From Rhabdophis nuchalis (lineage: Eukaryota; Chordata; Lepidosauria; Squamata; Natricidae), in contig CM077644.1 of the NCBI GenBank assembly GCA_039707465.1, positions 139,732,962-139,796,961 of the forward strand: 64,000 nt of DNA. Reading direction: 5' to 3'. This document shows, piece after piece, positions 21,350 through 33,115 of this stretch. Every line of letters begins with the position of its first letter. Within the stretch, counting starts at the first letter, position 1. A program made the translations under genes and the position numbers. The notes under the pieces were generated by a model. It did no database searches, was not told the origin of the DNA, and saw only the letters and a list, made by a program, of their open reading frames with translations.

Positions 21350-24300
21350 ATGATTGACTATTTAACCCTCCGGTGATTGACTATTTAACCCTCTGTTGAC
21401 TTATTCCAGCTTCTTGGATTGCTCTTTTTCTCCTTTCGCCTCATACTTCTCCAGTTAGGTGTATCAGGGATTTTGAATTAGTAACACGGTGCCTTCAATT
21501 ATAGCAATACTTTAGGTTAATAGAATGAATTGAGTTATATAACATGTGATTATTGTTTATTAATTGATTAACATCAGCAAAACCAGGGATTACTATTTAT
21601 TTACTGATTTAGTATTTGATAATTAATATTTACCCCCTCATTGATAAAAGAATTAACTAACAATTAATGAAGATTGAATAGTTAACAATAATAATCCAAT
21701 CTAATAATGATTTAGGGCAAGTAGAAAAAAAGACTAAAACCCGAAGGATTTGACACTAGTAGAGGACAAGAAGTTGATTCGCCACAAGATTAACTTAGTG
21801 GCTCAAGAAGAGATTGCTGAAAAGATTAAGTGGGTAAAGCAAGGATTCTTCGAAAATTCTAATAAACCAGGAAGATGGCTAACTTATAGAATTAAGTTAA
21901 AAGAAAGGAGAAAAATAGGTGGATTGAAAGATAGCAATGGAGGGTGGGTAATTGACAGGGAAGGTAAGAGGAAGATCTTACAGGATTTTTTCTCGGAACT
22001 ATATAAGAGAGAAGATGGGGGGGGGCAAGAAATTGAACAGTACATAGGAATGTTGGGCCTCCCCAAATTATCAGAGGAGGTAAGGCAAATTTTCAATAAA
22101 GAAATCACAGAAAGTGAAGTTTGGGTAGCAAACGAAAAGCAGAAAACGGGGAAAACCCCTGGCACAGATGGGCTACCCACGGAATTTTATAAAAAAACCT
22201 TAGACATGGTAACAAAATATATGACAGAGGTCTTTAATGGAGTCTTCCTTGACGGCCGAATTCCACCTTCCTGGACAGAGGCTTATATTTCCTTGATTCC
22301 TAAGGAAGGAACAGACTTATCACTGATTAGAAACTACAGATCTATATCCCTCCTGAATACTGATTATAAGATCTTAACCTCTATTTTGGCAGGGAGAATG
22401 AAAGGGTTCCTGGATCACTACATCCATAGTGATCAAAATGGGTTTCTCCCACACAGACAAATAAGAGATAACTTGAGGATGATTATCAATGCCCTGGAAT
22501 ATTATGAGGCCCACTCGGATAAAGAAGCGGCATTTATTTTTATCGATGCCCAAAAGGCGTTTGATAGAGTCAACTGGAAATTTATGTTTGCCCTGTTGGA
22601 AAAGATGGAATTTGGGGATAATTTTATGCATCCGATAAGATCTATTTATAATACACAAACAGCTAGAATCCTAATTAATGGAGAGGAAACAGAACGGATT
22701 GAGATTAAAAAGGGAACAAGACAAGGATGTCCACTATCTCCAATCCTATTTATATTTACACTGGAGCCTCTTCTCCGGAAAATCAGGAGAAACCAGGAGA
22801 TAAATGGACTGAAAATTAGAGTGGAAGAGTATAAAATTCAGGCCTTCGTTGATGATTTAGCCTTTATCTTAGAAGACCCCTTAGAATCAGGAAATGAATT
22901 AATTCAGGTAATAGAGAAATATGGTAGAGTTGCGGGTTTCCTAATTAACAAGGATAAGACAAAGATAATAGTGAAAAATATGGCAATAAATCAACAAAAT
23001 GAATTAGAGGAAAAATTGGGCCTTCAAATTGTAAAAAAGATAAAATATTTAGGTATTTGGCTAACTTCTAAATGTACTTCAATCAAGGTAGACAACCATC
23101 AATAATTACTGACCCAAATGAAATTAGACCTAGAAAAGTGGGGAAATCTACAACTCTCCCTATTAGGTAAGATAGCAATAATTAAAACTTACGTTCTCCC
23201 AAAATGGATCTATTTATTCCAAACTGCCCCAGTGAGATTAGACAATAGCTTCTTCAAATTATTAGACAAGTATGTGAGGACATTTATTTTGCAGAAGAAG
23301 AAAGCTAGAATTAAGTTGAAAATGCTCCAAGAATTGCCAGCCAGAGGAGGATTTGGGTTGCCAAAATGGGAGTTTTAACACCAGGCAGCAAACTTGACTT
23401 GGGTAAGAGATTGGATACTACTGAGAAGGAAGCGGGTACTCATATTAGAAGGTCACAACCTAAGACAAGGGTGGCATCATTTTATGTGGAGAGAGAGGGG
23501 GGGAAATTGTAGGCACTTTAAGAACCACTATCTCAGGAAAACCCTATTGGAAACTTGGGAAAGAGTGAGGTTTAAGTATTATTCAATGGTTCCGACCTGG
23601 GTTGTTCCACTGGAGGCCGTGACACATTCAACATTATATAATAATAAAATACAACTGACTTACCAGGACCTCCGAGACTCTCTAGGGCAGTGGTCGGCAA
23701 ACCGCGGCTCGCGAGCCACAAGCGGCTCTTTGGCCCCTCGAGTGCGGCTCTTCCACTACCCTCGCCAACGGCGGGACTCATGGGCCGCAGCAACCCTCCC
23801 TACCGGTCGCCGGTTCCATCCCTCCCCCCGCAGAGTCTCTTCAGCCCAGCAGCGGCTACCCAAATGCCAAAGCGGTAGCCGTAGCCTCCCAAGCTAGCCA
23901 CTCATCTACTTCCAGAGGCTGCAGAGGCTCCGTGAGTGGGGGGAGTGAACCGGCCTCCGGTGGGTGAGCCAGAGGGGTGGGCGGGTGGTTTGTTGGGCAC
24001 TGCCGCAGCATGTTTCCTTGGCCGGCCGCCCGCCGGCTGTAGCTGCTCGCTCGCTCACTCACCCACCGGACGCCAGGTTCCTTCGTCCGGTAGGTGGGTG
24101 AGCGAGGGAGCAAGCAAGCGCAGGTGGGCAAGGAAACTTGCTGCGGCAGCACCCAACAACCTGCCCACCCGGCGGCCGCGGTTGCTTGCTTGCTCACCCA
24201 CCCACCAGACGAAGGAACCTGGCGGCCGGTGGCTGAGTGAGTGAGCGAGCAACTGCAGCCGGCAGGCGGGTGGGCACGTAAGGAAAGTTGATGCGGCAGC

Positions 24301-24761
24301 GCCCAACAATCCGCTGGTTCGCCGGCCTGCTGCGCCGCCGCCCGCAGTTGCTCGCTCGCTCGCTTGCTCACCCACCGGACGCCAGGTTCCTTCATCTGGT
24401 GGGTGGGTGAGCAAGCGAGCGAGTAAGCGCAGCCAGCGGGTGGGTGGGCTGGCTGGCCAGGCTACTTCTAGGAGCTGAGGAGGCTTGGCGGGGTGGGGGG
24501 AGACAGACAGACAGAGAGAGGCACAGACACACAGAGAGGGAGGGTGGGAGGGAATCAGAGAGTGACAGACACACACACAGGGAGAGACAGAGAGGGAGAG
24601 AAAGATAGACAGAGATACAGAATGAGTGATTGAGTGAATGCGAGACAGACACACACACACAGAGTGACAGAGATGGGCAGACAAAGGAGAGAGAGACAGA
24701 GATAGAGAGAGACAGAAAGAAAAAGAGAGAAAGAAAGAAAAAGAAAGTGGGAGAGAGACAG

Positions 24762-24844
<83 letters not shown>

Positions 24845-25135
24845 ACTTATGACCACAATTGAGACCGAAAGTTTGGCTGCTAAGCAAGACCATTTTTAAG
24901 TGCATTTCACATTTTCCAAGTTGGCCATGCCCACCCGGTCACATGACCACTAAGCCATTCCCACAAAACAGGCCACACCTTCTGGCTCTCAAAAAAAAAA
25001 AATTGTGGTATTGTTGATATTTGGCTCTTTTGACTAATGAGTTTGCCCACCACTGCTCTAGGGGAATTAAAAACACGGGAAGACATTTCCAAGGCAGGCA
25101 TAGAGATAGATTAGTTGGCTTATGCTCAAATAAAA
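21350..25135 (+). mobile_element. L1 LINE, internally deleted, split by a hAT
   Basis: Positions 21350-21705 match an L1 5' UTR also present at about 54784-55120. At about 21706 the sequence jumps into the middle of ORF2, so ORF1 and the endonuclease are missing. The ORF2 frame runs from 21724 to 23687 with two in-frame TAA stops (23103-23105 and 23376-23378). RT motifs are clear: NYRSISLLNTDYKILTSILA, DQNGFLPHRQIRDNLR, FIFIDAQKAFDRVNW, GTRQGCPLSPILF, FVDD in place of the usual FADD, and KYLGIWLT. A hAT interrupts it at 23688-25055. ORF2 resumes at 25064 (ELKTRED) and ends in A/G-rich repeats at about 25135. Confidence 0.9.
23688..25055 (-). mobile_element. Complete non-autonomous hAT-like element in L1 ORF2
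   Basis: The termini are CAGTGGTCGGCAAACC and GAGTTTGCCCACCACTG, with a perfect 8-bp target duplication CTCTAGGG (23680-23687 and 25056-25063). The GC-rich left part holds several CTCACTCACCCACC and GGTGGGTGAGC modules that can pair with one another. A (GAAA)n array fills about 24765-24843. No transposase is present. Long Ser/Leu/Phe frames here are microsatellite translations. Confidence 0.93.
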
Positions 25136-25189
25136 TCCAAAACCAAGGAAAGGAAAGGAAGAAAGGAAAGGAAAGGAAAGGAAGAAGGA

Positions 25190-25245
<56 letters not shown>

Positions 25246-25247
25246 AA

Positions 25248-25283
<36 letters not shown>

Positions 25284-25352
25284 ATTTATTATCACAATTG
25301 AGTCCAAAATTTTGGTTGCTAACCAAGAGCGTTGTTAAATGAGTTTCACCAC

Positions 25353-27341
25353 GACTTCCGGTTCCGCCTTCCAGCGGTGACGGACGAGTCTTGGGGCTTG
25401 TCCGCCGCTTTGCTCTTTTTTCTGCCCCCCCACGGGGGCGAGATGCCCCTTTTTGGGGGTCTGCCATAGGGCTGGCTTGCCTGGGTTGGTTCCCCCCCGC
25501 GGCAGCGGGGAAACGGCCCTTGTCTTTGGCCTAGGTGAAGAAGGACATGCTGCGGGGGGGTTCCCCCTCGCTAATGGTGGACGGCAACGCATGGTGAATA
25601 TGGAGAGAGCTGGACATTCGGGTCGGAAGGCTCTCTGGGACTTTGGCGGCGAGGTGAGGAGTGAGTGGTTTTAAATATATTTTTGCTGTCATCCTGGACT
25701 GAAAAGAACTTGGAGGGGGGTGTTTGTTGTCAAACCCCCCCTCGGATTCAAAGCGGCGCTTGGAAATGGCTCCTCGTTGCGAGGAAGCGGATATCCTAAA
25801 CCCGGATTGCTTTGAAGCAAGGGAAAGTGATTTGGGGCTTGTCTTTTTAAAATGTATCTAGGTCCGGCTGGCTGGAAACAATCTTTCTTTTATTACTCTC
25901 TCCTGCCGGCTCTCAGTTTGGGCGGTCGAAGATGGCTTCCCGTTGTTCCTGAATGACTATTTCACTTATGGAAAGTTACCAACATCCCTTTGTGATACGG
26001 ACTTCCTCTCGCTATTAATGAAGGTTTTCTTGGACTAATTGATTCCTTCCCGGGAGCGCTTTCTTTGCTACAACTATTGATTGTGAAACGTGTTTTCTCT
26101 TTGGGTCTTGAACTTTCTTTTTCTTTTTGCAATCCTGATTTGAACTTTCTCTTCTCTCCTGAACTGCTTCACCAGCCCCACCCAAAAAACGCCATTTTAG
26201 TGACACTGACTTTAACAGCTTACCATGGCACAAAAATCAGAACTGGCAAGTTTGGAACAAAGAATGACATCTATGGAGAATGTGTTACAAGCTTTGGTGC
26301 AAGAAATTAAGGCTTTGAGAGAAGATCGTACCAGCTTAAAACAGGATATTCAGGAAACACGGAAACAAGTGCTGCAAAACATACAGAAGACTGAAGAGCT
26401 GCAAGGGGGGCTGGCTGGGGCAAAGGGAGAGCTTAAAAATGTTAATAGTGAGATTGGAGAATTAAATGGGCTTATGTCTAGGATGGATTTTGAAAGGATG
26501 TTATATTTTTTAAGATTTCAGAACATTTCTGAAGAGCCTGGTGAATGTCTTCCTGAACTCATGAGCACAATTTTAGCAGATTATTTAAATAAACCCAAAG
26601 ATGAGATCAGGGGGGACATTGACCTAGTCTACAGAATAAATTCTGCATATGCCAGGATAAATGAGGTACCCAGAGAGATACATATTAAATTTGTTAGGAG
26701 GTCAACCAGGGAGGGAATTTTGAAGGCACAGAGAGGTGGTCCGTTAATTTACCAGCAAAAAGTAGTCGCTATCTTGAAGCAGATCCCTAAAAAAATTAGA
26801 GAGATGAGAAGGAAATTTTCCTTCTTATCCAAAAAATTGTATGACCACGGGATTTGGTTCAAGTGGGCGATGCCTGAAGGAATGTTGGTGTTCTGGGAAG
26901 GAGGAAGAATAAGGATTAAAACAATTGCTGAGGCGGAAGCCTTTCTTAAAAAACATTCCTCTGTCCTGGGGGAAGATCCAGGGGGGGCAGGGGGGACCAC
27001 GGCCCCGCCCGCTGGGGGCCTGGAGGGAGCGACAGAAGACACAATTGCCAAGAGACTTAGATCAAAAAATAACTTTGCTTTGACTTTTGATTAACTTTGT
27101 ATAACATCTGTATCTGGATTTTTGCAAACGGATGACAGCATGGAATTGAGAATTTAGAAGTATGTACTTGTTTTCACCTCGTAGTATTTATGAAAAATGT
27201 TTTTCTTTAATGATTTATTATGAAGCCCTGGAAGGGCCAATGACTCCGACGCGAAAGTTCTCAAAATTTCTTTTGTATCCCTTACCTTACCCGATTGAAA
27301 AATTGTAAAAACCAATAAAACTTTTTCAATATTAAAAAAAA
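25353..27341 (+). mobile_element. ORF1-only L1 (HAL1-like), complete with target duplications
   Basis: The element is bounded by a perfect 14-bp target duplication ATGAGTTTCACCAC (25339-25352 and 27342-27355) and ends in an A-rich tail. It comprises about 870 bp of GC-rich 5' UTR, an intact ORF1, and about 245 bp of 3' UTR with an AATAAA (27314-27319). There is no ORF2 at all. Mammalian HAL1 elements have this layout. The intact frame and exact flanks suggest recent mobilisation with RT supplied in trans. Confidence 0.93.
26225..27094 (+). CDS. L1 ORF1 protein, intact, 289 residues
   Basis: The product is an L1-type ORF1 RNA-binding chaperone that forms trimers around LINE RNA. Residues 1 to about 90 are a heptad-rich coiled coil (LEQRMTSMENVLQALVQEIK). 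An RRM-like region follows from about residue 93 (RMLYFLRFQNISEE). The C-terminal domain includes REIHIKFVRRSTREGILKAQ, the basic IPKKIREMRRKF, and GIWFKWAMPEGMLVFWEGG. The tail is Gly/Pro-rich and ends FALTFD. The start ATG in TACCATGG has an excellent context. There are no stops or frameshifts. The absence of any ORF2 behind it is the unusual point. Confidence 0.93.
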   Translation: MAQKSELASLEQRMTSMENVLQALVQEIKALREDRTSLKQDIQETRKQVLQNIQKTEELQGGLAGAKGELKNVNSEIGELNGLMSRMDFERMLYFLRFQNISEEPGECLPELMSTILADYLNKPKDEIRGDIDLVYRINSAYARINEVPREIHIKFVRRSTREGILKAQRGGPLIYQQKVVAILKQIPKKIREMRRKFSFLSKKLYDHGIWFKWAMPEGMLVFWEGGRIRIKTIAEAEAFLKKHSSVLGEDPGGAGGTTAPPAGGLEGATEDTIAKRLRSKNNFALTFD

Positions 27342-27459
27342 ATGAGTTTCACCACATTTTAAAAGGTGGCCGCTCCCATCCTGTCACATGACTGCCAAGC
27401 CACGCTCACAAAATAGGCCACACCTACAGAGTAGGTTCTAAAAAATTTGAAACCCACCA

Positions 27460-27873
27460 CTGGGTGATAGGGCCATTTTTTGCCCTCCGGAGCCTTCAGA
27501 AGGGTGAAAAAGGGCCCTAAGGCCAAATTGGAAGTCACAGTCCCCGAATTTCTGGGTTACCCGTAGGGCCGTTTTTCACCCTCCGTAGCCTTCAGGGAAG
27601 CTCCTGAAGCCTCCAAAGGGCCTCCGTGGGGACGGGCTTTTGCCCTCCCCAGGCTCCTAAAAAAACCCTGGAGCCTGGGGAGGATGAAAAAAGCATGCCA
27701 AAAACAGTGGGGAGCGCTGGTTGCACACACATGCGTGTGGGTTGGTGGTGGTCACATGTGCATGCGTGCTGGGGTTGCATGCATAGAATTTTGGATATGA
27801 GTGTGCATGTGCACAACCCCCCTGCACTCCCCCTGCTTTTGGCACGCCATCCAAAAAAGGTTAACCATCACTG
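27460..27873. mobile_element. MITE fragment (GGTTAACCATCACTG end)
   Basis: A partial copy of the family at 19979-20436. It is rich in GCCCTCCGGAGCC and CTCCCCAGG modules and ends GGTTAACCATCACTG at 27873. The left terminus appears lost at the junction with the neighbouring hAT. Confidence 0.6.
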
Positions 27874-29371
27874 TCATAGAGTATGTTGAGCAGAGACATC
27901 CAGTCATCCAAAGAGGCTCTAAGGCTAAAAGTAAATCAGATATCAGGCCCTCCTGCTTCTAGCCCCAAACTTGTACATTAGAGTAGTATTTCTTAACCTC
28001 AACAATCTTAAGATTCATCGACTAGGTAGGGAATTCTGAGAGTTGAAGTCCATACATCATAAAGTTGTTGGGTTGAGAAACTCTACCAAAACACACCTTT
28101 TTACTTAAGTCCAATTCCATCCATGAATAAAATCCACAGATCCATTCGCTGATTGAAAATAGAAATGGAAATTAAAGTGCGAATCATTTATACAATGCAA
28201 TTTTATCTATTTTTCTCTATTTATTTTATCCTATTTAATTTTATAATCCTATTGCCTAATGATGCTAGCACATTTTTTTCTTTGAAAGGTTGAAACAAAT
28301 TGTCATAACAATTAGCATAGTTGAGGGAACTGCTTAGAATAAACGCAGAGCATTCTGGTTACATTTTAATTTGCTACCTCAGGGTGATTCCTCAATTAGA
28401 TATAAATAAAATATGTAGTTAATTAAATGGCTACATTTCTGTGCCATTCTTTGCAATCGGGGACTTACAAAGTGTAAAGTGTAAAGATAAATATTTGAAA
28501 AGCATTGTCTTCTTTTGTGTACGTGTATTGTTCCATGCCTAGAAAAGGACAACAATTTTGCTGCTTCTTTTGCAGATGGCAAACACGCTTGGGTGCTTGC
28601 TTGCTAAGCCGAGCTTACCCCAAAATCTATTTTTAGTTACTGTCCTTTCATTTTGTATGTTTCTAATTGATCAGTGAATATTGAAAGCAACTCCCTTAAG
28701 AGCTGAAACACTGAAAATGGCCTTGAAGTCATGTGGCAAACAGGAGCAAGGATATTACATAGCATTCTAAGGGGGATCATACAATTGTATTGCTGGACCT
28801 CAAAAATAATGTACATAGTACAATCCTTCGCTGAGGCTGGAAATGTACCACTATAAAAGTATTTTTTCCAGCAGCTTCCGCCGTATTACCTTTCATTAAA
28901 ATCTTTTAACAACTTCCATGCACTGTTTGAAAAAAAAGGCTGGTTCTCTGGTAACATTGGTTTTGATTCTCTCTTCTGGATGAACTTATCATACAGTAAT
29001 TCCTTTGTTGATAATAGGTGTAGGTCAGGAAATCTTTTAAGTACCCTTCTCCAGATCTAACAAATTCTAAGAGAGATTCTTACCACTTCTGGGTCCTTAT
29101 CTCAACACATTCTAAATTCTCAGTATGTGTTCAACTTACGAGTAAAATCAAGGGAATGGAGAAAGTAAATGGGGATCTACCATATCCCAGTAATGGGGAT
29201 CTAGTCTTCCAGAAGTTGTGGAACAATAAATTGTAGCAACCATTGTCAGGCATGAAGAATTGGGATCACATTAAGTTCCAGTTAAGCTGATTTGTTTTTC
29301 ATGCCTATACACAAGACTAGTCAACTAATGAACAGAACTGAATTGACGCTAGATAAGAACTAATGGAATCT

Positions 29372-29412
<41 letters not shown>

Positions 29413-29715
29413 ACATTTCCATCATTTGTGGGCACATAACAACTCCAGGCTGATTCCTGTGTTGACTTCACCCAGACTCTGCTTTTTCTACAACCATTGA
29501 CAGAATTCCTAATAATGAAGGATGCTGGAAAATGTACTTGAGTAAATCTATAGGGTCACAGATTGCCCTTCCTTGTGTACTGTATATAGTTACATAAAAT
29601 ATTTTAATATTCTATATGCTATATAGAATACATTTTAGATTTTAATATAGAAATATTGTGTGTGTGTCTGTTATTTGAAAGCTATTTTAAGTTGCTACCA
29701 TAGCATGACCACATC
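27874..29715. other. Unique DNA between TE cluster and block A2
   Basis: AT-rich sequence without a recognisable exon or element. It has a (TG)n microsatellite at 29371-29410. I looked specifically for upstream MAN1A2 exons here and did not find them. Confidence 0.5.
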
Positions 29716-31154
29716 TATCTTAGTATACGTAGGATTTCTGAGCTCACGTCTTGTGGATAGAATCAGAAGAGGGATTCTGCCCCCTAGTGCTCCCAGACAC
29801 TTCAGAAAGAGAAGTATAGGTGGGAGATTCATTTCTCCATTCCCCCCCTCAAAGAAAGTTATTTCCACCTATTATAGTACTGTTGTTTTTCCCTTATGTA
29901 TGGTGAGGTTTGATTATCCTTAATGGCAAATTCATTGATCACTGTAACCATTTTTTTCTTACTTACTTTTTCTGTAGTTTGGGGAGTGGCTTTGTCTGTC
30001 CAATTGCAGTTTTCCTTTGCAGAATATGGCAGGATGGTGTGGTGGTAGGATTTAGTGAGCCTTCACTAGGCAACACATCCATTTTTCCAAGTTTTTCTGG
30101 TCAGGAAAGGGAAGGAGTCCAATTTTTGCCTTGGCTTGGAAGCTGAGTAGAAATTATGACTCTTGTTGCACTAGCTACAATGGGAGCAAATGATGCGAAA
30201 AATGTACAAGATCCGCTTTTCTCTTCCATCTTTTCTCTCTCTCTACTAACCTGATATACAGCATACAACTCAGGGTAGATGTCACTTGGGGAAAGGAATT
30301 AAAAGCAGAAGCAGGGAAATTTCCAATTGCTAATAGATTTCCATCAAATCAATATAAGATGTCTTGCTAATACCAAGTGAAAAACAACCTGAAGCATATG
30401 CTGAAGGTTTGGGGGGGGGGGGGGTTTGGGGGAGAAGGTATATTTTAAACTTAGAATGATCTTTTCAGAATTCATGAAACAATAAATAATTTGGATTCTT
30501 TTTTTAGAAAGTTCCAAGTAAAGTTCTGTATTAAAATATTAAGTGAGGTTCTAGCCTTTGATCTGATTTAGAAATAGGCTGTGCAGATTCTCAAAAGCCT
30601 ACAACATTACAGTATCCAGTTTGGCAGTGTAGGAAGTTAGCACCCACACCCACCCCTATCCAAGAAAAAAGGAATATCCTGGGAAATATTGAAAAGGCAG
30701 AATATTATATTTCCCTGGATGTGAAAAGGGAAAAATATGTTTTTAAAGATAAAGTAGCTCCCTGCAGCTTCCTGCCCCCCTCCTTTGTCAATGAGCCATT
30801 AAAGCCTGGACTAGTCCACTCTACATAACAAAGATTGGTTGAGCATCAGCTCCAGGGTGATGGGATTAAGGCATGATAGTATTAGTCCTTTACACATCTC
30901 ACCACAGACTACCTGAGAAGAAGCAATGCTCAACCAAACTTGGACTCCAAACACAGCCTAGAGAGTTGCCCCTGCATGGCCCCTTGGGAGTCTGACAACC
31001 AATCAGAATACAAGCTCAAGATCAAAGGTCAGAGAGGGCATAAAACCAGGAACTTTCAACATCTCGCTCTCTTTTTCTTCTTCAACCAACACCTGGAATC
31101 ATGTGATCACCTTTTATGTTCAGGAGCTCAACCCACGTGATCCTTTTCACCATT

Positions 31155-31270
31155 ACTTACTTACTTACTTACTTTATTAGATTTCTATCCCGCCCTATCT
31201 CCCAAAATGGGACTCAGGGCGGCGCACAGGAATTTAAAAATCTAAAAATACAAACAATACAAAATTCTAC
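31155..31270 (-). mobile_element. L2-type 3' end, present only in A2
   Basis: ACTTACTTACTTACTTAC is followed by TTTCTATCCCGCCCTATCTC and GGGACTCAGGGCGGCGCACA, the reversed 3' UTR of the local L2 family. A1 has the uninterrupted site (ACCATTAAACCATC), so the insertion postdates the duplication. Confidence 0.85.
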
Positions 31271-32215
31271 AAACCATCTTTCCAAACAGCCTCCAAGTTT
31301 CCAGTGTCTTTAGCCCCACTTGGAACTGAACCCAGAAGAACATTTCTCCCAATAGCAGGATACTTTTTAAAAAATCTAGTACAGGTTTTGTGTGTATTTT
31401 AAAAAGAAAAATCTAAAAATATTCTCAGGAATGAAATGATTATATATATATTTAAATTGGTGTAGATTTAGCAATTGCATAGATTTTCTCTATTATTATT
31501 TCTCTCCAATCTGGCCCTTCAAGTCTTTAGGCAAAAATTAATTTGAAAAGGTAGAAAAGCATAGTGAGATATTTCCAGTTTTCTTTCCGTTTTAAAAAGG
31601 TTGTGCACTTATACCCTTTCTTTCAGGGTTTAGATTCAGCAGAACTTAAGAACAATAACAAAAAATTAAAAAAAAACCAAAGCATAAACCAATAATCCAC
31701 AATAAAATAATAAAATGGCAACCCAAATAGAAATGACATCATCAATAGGGGCTCCAGCCTATCGGGATCTAGAGACTTGGGGCAACCACCAGTCTTGACA
31801 GCCTTTATAAAGGCCAGCAGGATTGGAGCTGATTGTGTGGCAGGTTAAAGATATCCCACCAAAGCTTCAAAAACCAAGGCATTTTCTTAAGCGTGCCTCT
31901 CCCTCCTACATCCACCCCCCTCCGCCCCACGTGAACCTTCCTCCTGCATCTTGTATCTCAAAGGAAGACTCTGCAAAGGGGCAATAGAAGCTCTCGTGAT
32001 CAATGTTCCCTCTAATTTTTTTCCAGTGTGTGCAGAAAAGTATAGCGTTTGAGCGGCACATTTTCATGCCTGAGCACCTGAATTCTTTTTTAGCCATAAT
32101 TGCCATCAGAGCAGATGTTGGGGAGGGGAGCAAGGAGGAAAAGGGTCCCTTCCCTCTCCCTCAGGCCCCCAGGAAGGAAGGGAGGGAAGGGACGGGGAGG
32201 GAAAGGAAATGGGAA

Positions 32216-33115
32216 AGAAGAAAGGGAAGGAAAAGAGAAAGGAAAGGAGAAAAGAAAGGAAAGGAAAAGAGAAAGGAAAGGAAAAGAGAAAGGAAAGAGT
32301 GGAATGGATTGATACTGCTCAAAAACCAAGTCTCAAGATCTCGTGGACCCCTTTGACTGAGGCAGCTTCCCTCATGTTACCCATGTTCAGATCTGACAAT
32401 ACTATTAATAAAAATGCAAAAGTGCTCAAAGTCAGAAGGAATATTTAACATGTCTAACATTTGAAAAAATGCAGAATTCCAGAAGTTAGATGCGTTTTAG
32501 CACATTTGTAACAAGTAAATAAGGGATCCTAATTCATTGCTCAACTATGTATTCTTTACAAGGAATGGTGACAGGAGGAGGTACTTACCTTTTACTGTTG
32601 AACTTTGCCTTGTTCAGAGTATTGTAAATATAAGGCAAGCACAAACATGATTCAAATCTATTAAGCGAATGCTTAAAAAGTAAATTTAAGAAGAGATTTG
32701 TTGAAGAACTAAACTCAGGGGTTACAATATTAGTTTAAAAAGGCATCTAATTGAAATCGTTTTGAAGTACTTACTTTTATTAAAATAATTACATTATAAA
32801 TGAGGGGAGTGACCCAAATTTCTCTTGGCTTCTCTTTTCTCCACGACACATAACCTGTATTAACATCGAAAGTCATTTGAATGCTGCTACTAATGGAAAA
32901 ATGACTTTTTATATAGTTTACTACCACTTTTAGCTCATTGTTAGAGGACATTGTGATTAAAGGACACTGGAGCTAGAGAAACTAGATCCCAGTTAAAAGA
33001 AAAAGTCCACAATACATGAATCTTATTTGCTACTTCCAAAGTTGGAAGCAATTCTCATAAAGAGAGAGAAAACAAACCAAGGCTAAGAGACTAATTAGAG
33101 AACATCAGATATTGT
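32216..33115. other. A2-specific 900-bp segment
   Basis: (GGAAA)n-like purine repeats (32213-32300) are followed by about 800 bp of AT-rich unique sequence. The A1 junction reads GGGAAATGCAGCC, and GAAATG also occurs at the right edge here. Deletion from A1 through GAAATG microhomology is the simplest explanation. No exon was confirmed inside. Confidence 0.6.

Larger units (their letters stand above)
25140..27459 (-). mobile_element. Related hAT-like fragment split by an ORF1-only L1
   Basis: (GAAA)n at about 25186-25285 is followed by the family sequence TTGGTTGCTAACCAAGAGCG up to AAATGAGTTTCACCAC. The same family resumes at 27356 with GGCCACACC and CCCACCACTG. An L1 derivative occupies 25353-27341. 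The left terminus is not visible. Confidence 0.7.

Noticed and set aside
20618..21376. Long Ser/Leu/Phe-rich ORFs over TTTC and TCTG repeats
   Set aside because: They are translations of microsatellites in a hAT-like element. The same occurs at 24392-24905, 25126-25467 and 57410-58051.
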